Source: an uncultured Eubacteriales bacterium (GTDB lineage: Bacteria > Bacillota > Clostridia > Peptostreptococcales > Anaerovoracaceae). Taken from it: a stretch of 11,773 nucleotides of DNA. The DNA lies in contig CADBRY010000233.1 in assembly GCA_902797195.1 (NCBI GenBank), positions 1 to 11,773 of the forward strand, given 5' to 3'. Numbering within the stretch: position 1 is the first letter of the stretch; every line of letters begins with the position of its first letter. The translations under genes were made by a program, and so were the position numbers. The notes under the pieces were generated by a model, which was not told the origin of the DNA, made no database searches, and saw only the letters and a list, made by a program, of their open reading frames with translations. Below, piece after piece: positions 1 through 7,202 of the stretch.

Positions 1-31
1 GCCGGCGGAGCCACAGATGCCCGCCGCCGGC
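1..31. other. GC-rich inverted repeat at window edge
   Basis: GCCGGCGG at 1-8 is exactly complementary to CCGCCGGC at 24-31, leaving a 15-base loop. It lies beyond the terminator of the symporter gene, so it probably belongs to whatever lies left of the window (a second terminator or the end of another gene). No T-tract is visible on either side inside the window, so I do not call it a terminator. Confidence 0.35.
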
Positions 32-36
32 GCAAA

Positions 37-64
37 GGAAAAGACCGCCGAAGCGGTCTTTTCC
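37..64 (-). terminator. Intrinsic terminator with UUCG loop after the symporter gene
   Basis: A perfect 12-bp stem (GGAAAAGACCGC pairing with GCGGTCTTTTCC) closes on a four-base loop that reads TTCG on the minus strand, a highly stable tetraloop. The 3' arm ends in TCTTTTCC, giving the U-rich exit. It begins about 35 bases after the stop codon of the symporter gene and closes the amidohydrolase-symporter unit. Because the A-run and T-run are symmetrical it could also work in the other direction. Confidence 0.9.
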
Positions 65-98
65 AAATGTGTACTGTTATTAAACAGAGAAGTAGGTC

Positions 99-1889
99 TT
101 ATTCCAGTCGCTCGCCTTTTCCAATGTTCTTGGAGGCTTTTGCCATACCGACGATATCCTTTCCGCCCAGGATCGCCATGATGAAGATCATAAGTCCGCC
201 GACTATGAACGAGGTCCAGACCATTGCGATTCCTATAGGTTCTACGTGGAAGGCGAAGGACATGATGTAGTGAGCTGCGAATACCACAGCAACGCATATC
301 CAGAAGGTCTTCCATCCCGGAGTGTCTGCACCCAGCCATCCGAAGAATCCGGGGCCGTTGCATTTTTCCGATTCGGGGATATCCTGGGACTCGCGCATTT
401 CCTTGCCGAGAGTTACCCAGTTGGTTCTTTCTGCTCTCTCATAGTCGGGCTTGGTGCAGAGGCTGACGATTATCATAAGCGGGATGGATACGAATACGCC
501 TACATGTACAGCATGCAGTCCGTGCATCAGCTCGCCGGGGCTTCCCGCGCTGGCCCAGGCATACATTGCCCAAGCAGTGGCCGCAGCAGCGCCGCCTACA
601 CAGGATACAAGCGCGCCGGCTGTGGTGGATCTCTTCCAGAACCATGCGCTCATGGTCGTTGCGAAGAGACCTGACAGACAGATGGCCTGTGCAAGTACCC
701 AGAGAGGTACCAGGATCGGCAGCCAAAGAGCTGATACGATACCGACCACAACGATGATAACAACGGAGATACGGCTTGCGCGTACCGCCTGCTTATTGGT
801 TGCATTCTTGTTGATGCAGCTCTGATAAATGTCTTTTGTGATAATGGTAACACCATTCATTGCGAAGGATGATCCGCAGGAGATGATAGTCATCAGCAGA
901 CCTACAAGGATGATTACGCCAATGAATGTGTTGGAGAAGTTGATGGTAAACCATGCATAGAGGCTGTCACCTGCCAGACCTTCGGGAACGGTGAGCTTAC
1001 CGATGGTTGCTCCTGCCAGGATTGCCATACCTGCCAGGAAGGGCAGTACGTTGTAGTAGGATCCCGCGAGTACTGCAAGCATTCCGTTGGAAGAAACCTT
1101 AGGTGTCTTGCCTACATAGGCCCACATGTACATCCACGGGTCAGCCAGATAGAACAGTCCCAGTGTAAGTGCATAAGTTGTGAATACGGAAGTATCCAGC
1201 GCGAAGAAGTTGGTGAAGTCTCCCGGCAGGACCTCGTAGAAGGTGTGGGTAACTTCTGTGATGTCTCCCGATACCATCTTGAATGCGATAAGTGCGAACA
1301 GGATGATACCGATAGCCTGCAGGATGGACTGGAACCACTGGGTTACCAGCGCCGAATACTGACCGGCTGTAATCAGATACAGCAGGATGATAACTGATGA
1401 TACTATAACGCCGAAGGTGATGCTTGTGTCGAATACAACGGTCATGGAGGTTGCAATTGCCAGGAACTGCATACCTGTCAGGATCGTAGGTCTTGTAAGA
1501 GATACGATCGCTGCGGGGATTCTCATAACATTTCCGTATCTTTCGACGACAAAGTCTGTGATCGTGACTGCGTTGGTCTTTCTTCCAAAGTAATTCAGTC
1601 TCCTTGCAAACAGGATCGTGAACAATGTACATCCGGATACAACGAACAGTGATGCCCACATCTGGGAAATACCTGATGCCATACCGTTTCCAACATAACC
1701 GGATACACTGGCACCTCCTACATATCCGCCAAGATAGGCCGTTGCCAGCAGCCAGAAGGGGGCTCCACGACCTGCCAGCAGGAAGTCATCCGCTGACTTG
1801 GCCATTCGGCTGAACCACATTCCGGCCAGGATAAACAGTATAACCAGAATGACCAGCACGACGATTGAAATAGTAACTACTGAACTCAT
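99..1889 (-). CDS. Sodium:solute symporter family protein
   Basis: A 596-residue, very hydrophobic polytopic membrane protein of the sodium:solute symporter (SSS) family. The N-terminal helix is followed by the family-typical stretch KSADDFLLAGRG (about 31-42) and by glycine-rich YLGGYVGGASVSGYVGNG. The sequence TAGQYSALVTQWFQSILQ near residue 174 matches the SSS signature region. I expect about 13 membrane segments, and the length fits the family. The start ATG has GAGGAGG a few bases upstream. It lies 84 bases after the AbgB-like amidohydrolase, with a stem-loop between them and no promoter I can see, so it is probably cotranscribed with that gene from the sigma-54 promoter at 3491-3505. 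The family takes sugars, amino acids, pantothenate, nucleosides and other solutes. The neighbours suggest an amide- or ureido-containing substrate, which is inference. A terminator follows. Confidence 0.9.
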   Translation of the reverse strand: MSSVVTISIVVLVILVILFILAGMWFSRMAKSADDFLLAGRGAPFWLLATAYLGGYVGGASVSGYVGNGMASGISQMWASLFVVSGCTLFTILFARRLNYFGRKTNAVTITDFVVERYGNVMRIPAAIVSLTRPTILTGMQFLAIATSMTVVFDTSITFGVIVSSVIILLYLITAGQYSALVTQWFQSILQAIGIILFALIAFKMVSGDITEVTHTFYEVLPGDFTNFFALDTSVFTTYALTLGLFYLADPWMYMWAYVGKTPKVSSNGMLAVLAGSYYNVLPFLAGMAILAGATIGKLTVPEGLAGDSLYAWFTINFSNTFIGVIILVGLLMTIISCGSSFAMNGVTIITKDIYQSCINKNATNKQAVRASRISVVIIVVVGIVSALWLPILVPLWVLAQAICLSGLFATTMSAWFWKRSTTAGALVSCVGGAAAATAWAMYAWASAGSPGELMHGLHAVHVGVFVSIPLMIIVSLCTKPDYERAERTNWVTLGKEMRESQDIPESEKCNGPGFFGWLGADTPGWKTFWICVAVVFAAHYIMSFAFHVEPIGIAMVWTSFIVGGLMIFIMAILGGKDIVGMAKASKNIGKGERLE

Positions 1890-1919
1890 CTTTTCCTCCT
1901 CTCTGTCATTTTTTTAAAT

Positions 1920-1951
1920 GATGACCTAACATTATTCCATAATGGGTCATC
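1920..1951. other. Stem-loop between amidohydrolase and symporter genes
   Basis: GATGACC (1920-1926) pairs with GGTCATC (1945-1951), and inside it CATTAT (1930-1935) pairs with ATAATG (1939-1944) over a three-base loop, with a TAA bulge on one arm. On the transcribed strand the hairpin is followed by ATTTAAAAAAATG rather than a U-run, so it is not a classical terminator. It sits in the 84-base gap between two cotranscribed genes and could set mRNA stability or the relative expression of enzyme and transporter. Confidence 0.55.
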
Positions 1952-1973
1952 CCCCTGAAACAATTATTCCTCT

Positions 1974-3389
1974 CTATTTCCTGTATTTTTCCATGACATC
2001 CCTGTTCAGCTCAAGTGGCGGCTGCTGATCCGCCGGGAGCAGGCACTCATAGACCCTGCCGTCCATGCGTTCCTTCCACTCTGCCTGAGCCGCTTCAAGA
2101 ACCTCAGGTTCGCAGAGCAGGTCTGCTGCCGTAAGCGAAATTGCCTTTGCGGCACAGTCCATACTCTTACGGCCCATTGTGTCTGCAGCATGTCTTACCA
2201 CGCCCCAGTGATGCCATCCGCATCCCTGCATTCCCATTGCTACCCAAGGCGCTGCATAGGGTGCGCACCAGCTGTACTCAGACGTGTCGCACAGTACGGT
2301 GAATCCGCCTTCGAAGGGATCCAGCTCTGTGGGAAGACCTGTCTCAGGCTGTCCGATCTCTCTCTGGACCGCCTTTGCTTTTTCATGTTCTTCTTCAGTG
2401 AACTGGGGAACACCGATGGCCTCTATGTTCTTGTGCATCTTCTCCGCCAGTACCTTATTGGGGATCTTGTGGTGGGTGCAGGTGATGACTTCTTCCTCTA
2501 CTGTGGTGTCGGTGGCTATGGCCCCGCCCTTTGCACAGTTGTCAACTCTCTTGAGAGTATCCAGCATTTCCTCAGTGGTCTCAAATCTTCCAATGACCCA
2601 CACGGTAGTGTAGTCGGGAACAACGCTTGGGAATTCCGGTCCCGTGGTGGTGTATGTGTAGTTGATGGTGTTTGCGGCATCGGGGGGATTGCCCGGATAA
2701 ATGTGCTCTCTAAGAATATCTATTCCGTGTCCCATAAGCTGTCCCGCATCAAGTGCACTGCGTCCGTGCCAGGGGGAGTTGCCGTGTGATGTCCTGCCCT
2801 TGAAATGATATTTCTTACTGAAATATGCCTGGCAGCTGTCGTAGTTAGCTTTTGTATAGCTCCATGGATGCCAGTCAAGAATCGCATCCGCATCGTCGAA
2901 GCATCCCGCTCTTCCCATGTAGGGCTTGCCCAGGCAGAGTTCTTCAGCCGGTGTACCGTAAAGTTTCAGGGTACCCTTCAGTCCGAATTTCTCCATGGCG
3001 TTCTTGACGGCGATGGCGGCCTTTGCTCCGCCGGTGCCCAGAAGGTTATGACCGCAGCCATGTCCCGGCGCACCCTGAGTGATCGCGCATTTTTCCAGCT
3101 TCTCAGGATCCTGGGACAGACCCGGCAGTGCATCGTACTCAGCACTGAATCCGATAACCGGCTTGCCTTCACCGTATGTGGCAATAAACGCGGTAGGCAT
3201 TCCGGCCACGCCTTCCTCCACTTCAAATCCATGCTTTTTCATCAAGTCAATAATCGCCTTAGCAGACTCGAATTCCTGCAGAGAAAGCTCCGGATGTTCC
3301 CAGATGAACTGTTCTGTGTCATAGAATTCCTGAGTGTTCTCTTCGTTCCATTTGACGATGAAATCTTTTACTTCCTGTAACGTTGCCAT
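1974..3389 (-). CDS. M20 family amidohydrolase, AbgB-like
   Basis: A 471-residue cytoplasmic metallohydrolase of the M20 amidohydrolase group, closest in appearance to the p-aminobenzoyl-glutamate hydrolase subunit AbgB (E. coli AbgB is about 480 residues). Visible motifs: FSAEYDALPG at about 81-90; HGCGHN at 110-115, the metal-binding signature of this group; PAEE at 147-150 with the catalytic-type glutamate; DWHPW near 172-176; and a dimerisation-domain region starting near GRTSHGNSPWHG. Family members cleave an amide bond between an acyl or aryl group and an amino acid. AbgB usually works with AbgA and the transporter AbgT, but here neither is present: the partner is an SSS symporter just downstream, and a second M20 enzyme lies in the neighbouring unit. 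AAGGAGG sits six bases before the ATG. Expression is probably sigma-54 dependent (promoter at 3491-3505). The exact substrate is unknown. Confidence 0.87.
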   Translation of the reverse strand: MATLQEVKDFIVKWNEENTQEFYDTEQFIWEHPELSLQEFESAKAIIDLMKKHGFEVEEGVAGMPTAFIATYGEGKPVIGFSAEYDALPGLSQDPEKLEKCAITQGAPGHGCGHNLLGTGGAKAAIAVKNAMEKFGLKGTLKLYGTPAEELCLGKPYMGRAGCFDDADAILDWHPWSYTKANYDSCQAYFSKKYHFKGRTSHGNSPWHGRSALDAGQLMGHGIDILREHIYPGNPPDAANTINYTYTTTGPEFPSVVPDYTTVWVIGRFETTEEMLDTLKRVDNCAKGGAIATDTTVEEEVITCTHHKIPNKVLAEKMHKNIEAIGVPQFTEEEHEKAKAVQREIGQPETGLPTELDPFEGGFTVLCDTSEYSWCAPYAAPWVAMGMQGCGWHHWGVVRHAADTMGRKSMDCAAKAISLTAADLLCEPEVLEAAQAEWKERMDGRVYECLLPADQQPPLELNRDVMEKYRK

Positions 3390-3490
3390 TTTTCCCTCCT
3401 TACTCCTCTTCTCTTATATTGCCCGACGATGTCCGACATGTTTCCCCTGCGTGTGAATCCCGCCGGCTGTTTACTATATCGATTTATTAC

Positions 3491-3505
3491 GCAAAAGCAA
3501 TGCCA
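3491..3505 (-). promoter_or_regulatory. Sigma-54 (-24/-12) promoter for amidohydrolase-symporter unit
   Basis: The minus strand reads TTGGCATTGCTTTTGC, with GG and GC separated by exactly ten bases as required for RpoN promoters. It lies about 100 bases before the ATG of the AbgB-like gene, giving a leader of roughly 90 bases. It shares 15 of 16 bases with the promoter at 7148-7162 and lies downstream of the TGACTTAAGTCA sites. Confidence 0.85.
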
Positions 3506-3521
3506 ACCCCCTCCCCCTCCG

Positions 3522-3550
3522 GGGATTTTTTTCGAAAGTTTTTTTATTTA
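3522..3550. other. Paired A/T tracts, possible intrinsic bend
   Basis: Two seven-base T-runs separated by CGAAAG, followed by another AT stretch, lie between the enhancer palindromes and the sigma-54 promoter. Enhancer-dependent promoters need DNA looping, and an intrinsic or protein-induced bend here would help. I see no IHF consensus. The bending role is inference. Confidence 0.35.
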
Positions 3551-3562
3551 TGGAAAGGCAAC
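3550..3562. promoter_or_regulatory. Shared 13-mer upstream of sigma-54 promoter (copy A)
   Basis: ATGGAAAGGCAAC (plus-strand reading) is repeated without mismatch at 7209-7221. It lies 44 bases upstream of this -24/-12 element, and the other copy lies 46 bases upstream of its own. Same sequence, orientation and distance argue for a regulatory site rather than chance. I do not recognise the binding protein. Confidence 0.55.
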
Positions 3563-3645
3563 CGCCGGGACCTTTGGAATCACACACTCATAGCGCGGGC
3601 CGGTTTCTAAATTATTTTCTTCCCCGAGGAAATTATCAACTCCCA

Positions 3646-3676
3646 TAAGTCAATTCCTGATTATTCTGACAAGTCA
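3646..3676. promoter_or_regulatory. AAGTCA half-sites, enhancer region A
   Basis: TAAGTCA at 3646-3652 and TGACAAGTCA at 3667-3676 are partial copies of the palindrome found at 3701-3712. They extend the site cluster toward the sigma-54 promoter. They are probably weaker binding sites of the same regulator. Confidence 0.5.
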
Positions 3677-3700
3677 ATGAATTGCGATTTATTATAAAAA

Positions 3701-3712
3701 TGACTTAAGTCA
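3701..3712. promoter_or_regulatory. Enhancer palindrome 1 (TGACTTAAGTCA)
   Basis: A perfect 12-bp palindrome about 230 bp upstream of the inferred transcription start of the amidohydrolase unit. It is the best candidate binding site for the Fis-type HTH of the adjacent regulator. Its centre is 19 bp from that of the next copy. Confidence 0.7.
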
Positions 3713-3719
3713 CGCTTTT

Positions 3720-3731
3720 TGACTTAAGTCA
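3720..3731. promoter_or_regulatory. Enhancer palindrome 2 (TGACTTAAGTCA)
   Basis: An exact second copy of the palindrome at 3701-3712. A third, imperfect copy (TGCTTAAGTCA, 3768-3778) lies just before the stop codon of the regulator gene. Repeated dyads near a gene for an enhancer-binding protein are the usual layout of upstream activator sites. Confidence 0.7.
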
Positions 3732-3767
3732 TTTTCCTGTCCATTATATTCTTTTTTGTCCGAGATA

Positions 3768-3778
3768 TGCTTAAGTCA
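3768..3778. promoter_or_regulatory. Imperfect enhancer palindrome 3
   Basis: TGCTTAAGTCA, one base short of the perfect palindrome, lies just downstream of the regulator's stop codon. The flanking AGATATG and CATATCT also pair around it as a 7-bp stem. It is probably part of the same activator-site cluster. Confidence 0.5.
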
Positions 3779-3783
3779 TATCT

Positions 3784-5310
3784 TCACTGACCAAGGTATT
3801 TTTTTATCTTTCTGTAGGCGGTGCTCTGGCTCAGACCAAGTTCCTTTGCTACTTTGTAGCTGCTGCCCAGCCTGTGATAGGCTTCCAGGATCCGTTCCCG
3901 TTCGTCGCTTTCATCCAGCCTTTCTTCAGAAGATCTGTTGCCTTTGCCTCCCGAGGAATCCTCCGACGATTTTCTCAAGGTCCATTCCTCCCTGGCATCC
4001 CCATTCGTCTCAGACATCATACGGCCCTCTGTAACTATGATTCGTTCGATGTAGTTTTCCAGCTCGCGCAGGTTGCCCTTCCAGGGACGCTGTTCATAGC
4101 GGGATATATCACTGTCGTCTATATGCAGTTCCTTTCCATAGAGAGCTGCGTATTTTTCCGCAAAATACCTGACCGCGGGGATGATGTCTTCCTTCCTCTC
4201 CCGCAGAGGCGGGATCTCGATGGGCACAACGTTCAGGCGATAAAAGAGGTCTTCTCTGAACTCGCCTTCCTCTACCAGTTTTTCCAGATTTCTGTTTGTC
4301 GCCGCGATGACACGAACATTGACGGGGATCTCCTCCGTTCCGCCAACCCGGGTGATCTTGCGATTCTGCAGGAAGTGTAGAAGTTTCACCTGCAGGAGAA
4401 GGGGCAGTTCTCCTATCTCATCCAGCAGGATGGTACCTCCATCGCTGGCTTCAATGAGTCCTGCTTTGCCCTTTCTGTCGGCTCCCGTAAAAGCTCCGCT
4501 GACATAGCCAAAAAGCTCGGATTCCAGCAGCGCCTGAGGGATAGCCCCGCAGTTTATCTCAGTCATCTTCCCGTCTTTGCGGTCCCCGGTGAAATGGATG
4601 TACCTGGCCAGAAGACTCTTGCCCACGCCCGTCTCTCCTTCAAGAAGGATGGTCGAGGGAGTGTTCTTGATTATATCCGCAAGGCGCAGGATGTCCTGCA
4701 TCTTTTCGCTTACGGCGATGATCTTTGGCACAGTGGGGACGTTATTTGTACGTTCCTCATTTCTGGTTTCAAAATAGTGGGAGATCCTATGAGTGTCAAA
4801 ATTGAGGAGTGCGTTGGTAACAACGCAGAACACCTCATCCTTTTCGTCTTTTATGGGCATTCCCGCGACTATGAACTCCCTGTCATGATTCATCACCTGA
4901 GGAATGATTACCCTTCGGCCTTCGTTCAGTGCGATAGCTCCAACGGAGGGTTCGTACAGGGTCTCCTTCTCAAGATCAAGGTTTACCCTCCCCTGGATCT
5001 CCTTCCTGCTCAGTCCGGAGGATTCCTCAAAATACTTATTGACACGAATCGTCTTGCCTTTTGCATTTGAAACATAGATGCTGGTGGGGCTCTGATCCAC
5101 TATCAGATTCAATTCCTTGCAGAACTCCATGATCCTGCAGATTCCGTCACACAGCTCCTCAGGCGTCTTAGGGTCCTTAGGTAGCTGCTCCACCTCGATT
5201 GCAGCAAAACCAATGTCCGCTATGGTCTGCAGATATTTCAGGTACTTTTCGCGAAGTTCTTTCCAGAATGGATCCGAAGTCAGGTTTGCTGCTTCGTTCA
5301 TCTCATTCAT
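3784..5310 (-). CDS. Sigma-54-dependent transcriptional activator (PAS-AAA+-HTH)
   Basis: A 508-residue bacterial enhancer-binding protein. An N-terminal helical segment (1-65) leads into a PAS-like sensor (about 68-185). The AAA+ domain follows with Walker A GETGVGKS (225-232), the sigma-54 contact loop GAFTGA intact (272-277), Walker B GGTILLDEIGELP (291-303), RVIAATNRN (333-341) and FREDLFYRLN (351-360) with the arginine-finger region. A hydrophilic linker (about 430-470) connects to a C-terminal Fis-type HTH (470-506, SYKVAKELGLSQSTAYRKIKKYL). It hydrolyses ATP to open sigma-54 promoters. I chose the ATG at 5310, which has AAGGGAG five bases upstream. A GTG at 5325 in the same frame overlaps the preceding stop (GTGA) but its spacing is poorer. 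It is the third gene of the carbamoylase unit, so it is probably autoregulated. Two perfect palindromes lie right after it. The ligand of the PAS domain is unknown. Confidence 0.92.
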   Translation of the reverse strand: MNEMNEAANLTSDPFWKELREKYLKYLQTIADIGFAAIEVEQLPKDPKTPEELCDGICRIMEFCKELNLIVDQSPTSIYVSNAKGKTIRVNKYFEESSGLSRKEIQGRVNLDLEKETLYEPSVGAIALNEGRRVIIPQVMNHDREFIVAGMPIKDEKDEVFCVVTNALLNFDTHRISHYFETRNEERTNNVPTVPKIIAVSEKMQDILRLADIIKNTPSTILLEGETGVGKSLLARYIHFTGDRKDGKMTEINCGAIPQALLESELFGYVSGAFTGADRKGKAGLIEASDGGTILLDEIGELPLLLQVKLLHFLQNRKITRVGGTEEIPVNVRVIAATNRNLEKLVEEGEFREDLFYRLNVVPIEIPPLRERKEDIIPAVRYFAEKYAALYGKELHIDDSDISRYEQRPWKGNLRELENYIERIIVTEGRMMSETNGDAREEWTLRKSSEDSSGGKGNRSSEERLDESDERERILEAYHRLGSSYKVAKELGLSQSTAYRKIKKYLGQ

Positions 5311-5315
5311 CGCTT

Positions 5316-5322
5316 CTCCCTT
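5316..5322 (-). promoter_or_regulatory. Ribosome site deciding regulator start
   Basis: AAGGGAG on the minus strand, five bases before ATG 5310 and overlapping the stop codon of the upstream flavoprotein gene. It favours the ATG start over the upstream GTG (5325) and suggests translational coupling of the two genes. Confidence 0.6.
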
Positions 5323-5801
5323 CACTGCTTTCTTGCCTTTCCAACGGCCTCTTCGATCTCAAGGATATATACGTTGAACTTCGCCCAGCTGGCTTCCATG
5401 TACTTGATGCCGCCCTCCATGAAATCTCCCGAATACTTGCGCAGGAGTGCCATCATGGCTTCCTTTCTTTCCTCGTCGGAGTCGGCGGTTCGCACCTTTC
5501 CGAAGACAATGGCCGATGAGTACTTGGTTCCGAATTTTTCAGGCATTGTCTCATTGCTTCCAACCACGGTGAAGCACACATTGGGATTGGCTTCCATGTT
5601 CTGGCTCTTGTGACCGCCCGCGTTGGTTCCATGGAGATAGATCTTGCCTTCTCCAATGGCATAACTGAGAGGTACGCCATAGGGCTGTCCATCTTCTCCA
5701 ACTGTTGCGAGCACGCCAAATTCCGTCTTTTCCAGGATCTCTCTCGTTTCCTCATCGCTGAGTTTTCTGTCACTTCTTCTCATTTCTGGATGCATAGCCA
5801 T
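5322..5801 (-). CDS. Pyridoxamine 5'-phosphate oxidase-fold flavoprotein, NimA-like
   Basis: A 159-residue protein of the PNPOx-like split-barrel family. It opens with MHPEMRRSDRKLSDEET, typical of the NimA-like subgroup, followed by the barrel strand FGVLATVGEDGQPYGVPLSY and YLHGTNAGGHKSQNMEANPNVCFTVVG, which carries the flavin-phosphate region (GGHKSQN). Proteins of this group bind FMN or a related cofactor as dimers; some reduce nitroimidazoles, most have no known substrate. The ATG at 5801 follows AAGGAAGG at good spacing and lies 45 bases after the M20 gene. The downstream regulator starts next to or across its stop. A role as an electron-transfer enzyme in the same pathway, or in protection from a reactive product, is inference from position only. 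Confidence 0.85.
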   Translation of the reverse strand: MAMHPEMRRSDRKLSDEETREILEKTEFGVLATVGEDGQPYGVPLSYAIGEGKIYLHGTNAGGHKSQNMEANPNVCFTVVGSNETMPEKFGTKYSSAIVFGKVRTADSDEERKEAMMALLRKYSGDFMEGGIKYMEASWAKFNVYILEIEEAVGKARKQ

Positions 5802-5846
5802 GTCTTCCTTCCTTTCTTAAATTTCCTACTTTCTCTTACTGCAACA

Positions 5847-7082
5847 TCATCTGCTGACTTCAGCCTTATCAAGCTTCAGTATAGTGTCGGCTGTCAGTTC
5901 AGTTCCGGCGACGATGTCCTCCCATTTCGTGTCCTCCTGAGGGCAGTGGCTCATTCCCTTGATGCTGGGAACGAATATCATGCCCACGGGCTGGACCTCA
6001 TTGATAAACACCGCATCATGACCGGCGCCTGAGATGATCCGTATGGCATCAAGGCCCGCTTCACTGGCAGCTTCCTCCACGCATCCCACGATGGTCTCAT
6101 GGAAGTGTGCCGGTTTTGCCCTCCAGTACTGCTTGATATCGACTGTTGCGCCGTATGCCTTGCAGGTCTCTTCAATAATCGCTATGGTCTGTTTCTCCAG
6201 CTCCGCCATTCCTTCATCAGTATGATACCGCAAATCAACGCTGAAATAAACCTCTCCGGGGATAATGTTCTTGCTTGCGGGCTGGGCGTTTATGATGCCG
6301 TTTGTCAGAACTGCCGGCTCGCCGAATTCCACGCAGTTGGCCTGGATCTTCAGGATCGCATCCGAAGCCGCGGCAAGGGCGTCCTTTCTCATTGCCATCG
6401 GCGTCGTGCCCGCGTGATTGGCTTCGCCTCTTATGGTCACATCCAGACCTGTGATTCCAAGAGCACCGGTGACTATGCCGATCTGATGGCCTTCCGCATC
6501 AAGCACGGGTCCCTGTTCTATATGGGGCTCCAGATAGGCTTTCACATCCCCCAGCCTGTTCTTTTCGTCACCTTTGTATCCGGTCCTCTCAAGCTCATCC
6601 TCGTATCTTATACCGTCAACATCCTTTAAGTCATAAACCCACTCTCTGGTGAACTGTCCCGAGATGACGCCGCTTGCAAGCATGGGAGGCACGAAGCGGG
6701 CTCCTTCCTCGTTGGTCCAGTCCACAAGGATCAAATCGCTTTTTATATCCGCGCCGCTTTCTTTTATTGAGACGATTGCCTCCAGCCCTGCCATCACTCC
6801 GAAAAGCCCATCGTATGGACCTCCGTTAGGCTGGGTGTCCATATGTGATCCAAGAGCTATGGGCAGCGCATCCGGGTCGCTTCCCGGGAGCCTTCCGTAG
6901 ATGGATCCCATATCGTCCACAGTTACTTCCATTCCCGCCTCTTTGAACCAGGACACCAACAGGTCTCTCCCCTCCTTGTCCGCATCGTTCAAAGCCAGAC
7001 GCATCTTTCCCCCCTCATCCGTGACCGCAAGACCATTGATCCGGTCGAATCTTTCCTTCAGCCTTTGTTCATTGATCTTCAT
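5847..7082 (-). CDS. M20 hydrolase, N-carbamoyl-amino-acid / allantoate amidohydrolase family
   Basis: A 411-residue cytoplasmic enzyme of the hydantoinase/carbamoylase branch of M20 (AllC, HyuC and beta-ureidopropionase relatives, usually about 410 residues). Metal-site motifs are intact: GSHMDTQPNGGPYDG (78-92, with His80 and Asp91), WTNEEGARF (122-130, Glu125/Glu126), PHIEQGP (186-192, His187), NHAGTTPM (222-229, His223 in the dimerisation domain), GAGHDA and SHCPQED (His379). The family hydrolyses N-carbamoyl groups to ammonia, CO2 and an amine or amino acid, or cleaves allantoate. No hydantoinase, allantoinase or ureidoglycolate gene is in the window, so I cannot choose between these. 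GGAGGTG lies six bases before the ATG. It is the first gene of a three-gene unit under a sigma-54 promoter 66 bases upstream. Confidence 0.88.
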   Translation of the reverse strand: MKINEQRLKERFDRINGLAVTDEGGKMRLALNDADKEGRDLLVSWFKEAGMEVTVDDMGSIYGRLPGSDPDALPIALGSHMDTQPNGGPYDGLFGVMAGLEAIVSIKESGADIKSDLILVDWTNEEGARFVPPMLASGVISGQFTREWVYDLKDVDGIRYEDELERTGYKGDEKNRLGDVKAYLEPHIEQGPVLDAEGHQIGIVTGALGITGLDVTIRGEANHAGTTPMAMRKDALAAASDAILKIQANCVEFGEPAVLTNGIINAQPASKNIIPGEVYFSVDLRYHTDEGMAELEKQTIAIIEETCKAYGATVDIKQYWRAKPAHFHETIVGCVEEAASEAGLDAIRIISGAGHDAVFINEVQPVGMIFVPSIKGMSHCPQEDTKWEDIVAGTELTADTILKLDKAEVSR

Positions 7083-7147
7083 CTTTCACCTCCGTTACTG
7101 TACTGCATTAAAGTTCTAATTCACACTACTCCTCTACTCTCTATGAA

Positions 7148-7162
7148 GCAAAACCAATGCCA
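7148..7162 (-). promoter_or_regulatory. Sigma-54 (-24/-12) promoter for carbamoylase-flavoprotein-regulator unit
   Basis: The minus strand reads TTGGCATTGGTTTTGC, with ten bases between GG and GC. The inferred transcription start is near 7136, giving a leader of about 54 bases to the ATG at 7082. It differs from the promoter at 3491-3505 at one of 16 positions. Confidence 0.85.
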
Positions 7163-7202
7163 ATTCGCAATTTTCTGACATCTTAGGCTGGGTCCACCGC
7201 CT

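Larger units (their letters stand above)
3697..3735 (-). terminator. Twin-palindrome hairpin, probable terminator of regulator gene
   Basis: Because the two palindromes at 3701-3712 and 3720-3731 are flanked by AAAA and TTTT, the whole forms a 16-bp stem (AAAATGACTTAAGTCA with TGACTTAAGTCATTTT) around a seven-base loop. On the minus strand it is followed by TTTTTATAATAA. It lies about 50 bases after the stop codon of the sigma-54 regulator. The stem is AT-rich, so it would be weaker than the other terminators here. The same DNA most likely also serves as the enhancer. Confidence 0.5.

Noticed and set aside
2190..2789. 199-codon plus-strand ORF opposite the AbgB-like gene
   Set aside because: Antisense shadow of a conserved M20 coding frame. 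The predicted protein has no recognisable domain.
2805..3380. 191-codon plus-strand ORF opposite the N-terminal half of the AbgB-like gene
   Set aside because: Covers the metal-binding motif region of the real gene on the other strand; a chance open frame.
3506..3524. C-rich tract next to the sigma-54 promoter, considered as a structured or G-quadruplex element
   Set aside because: The complementary G-runs are not arranged as four separated runs of three or more with short loops in a convincing way, and the other promoter only has a loosely pyrimidine-rich stretch further upstream.
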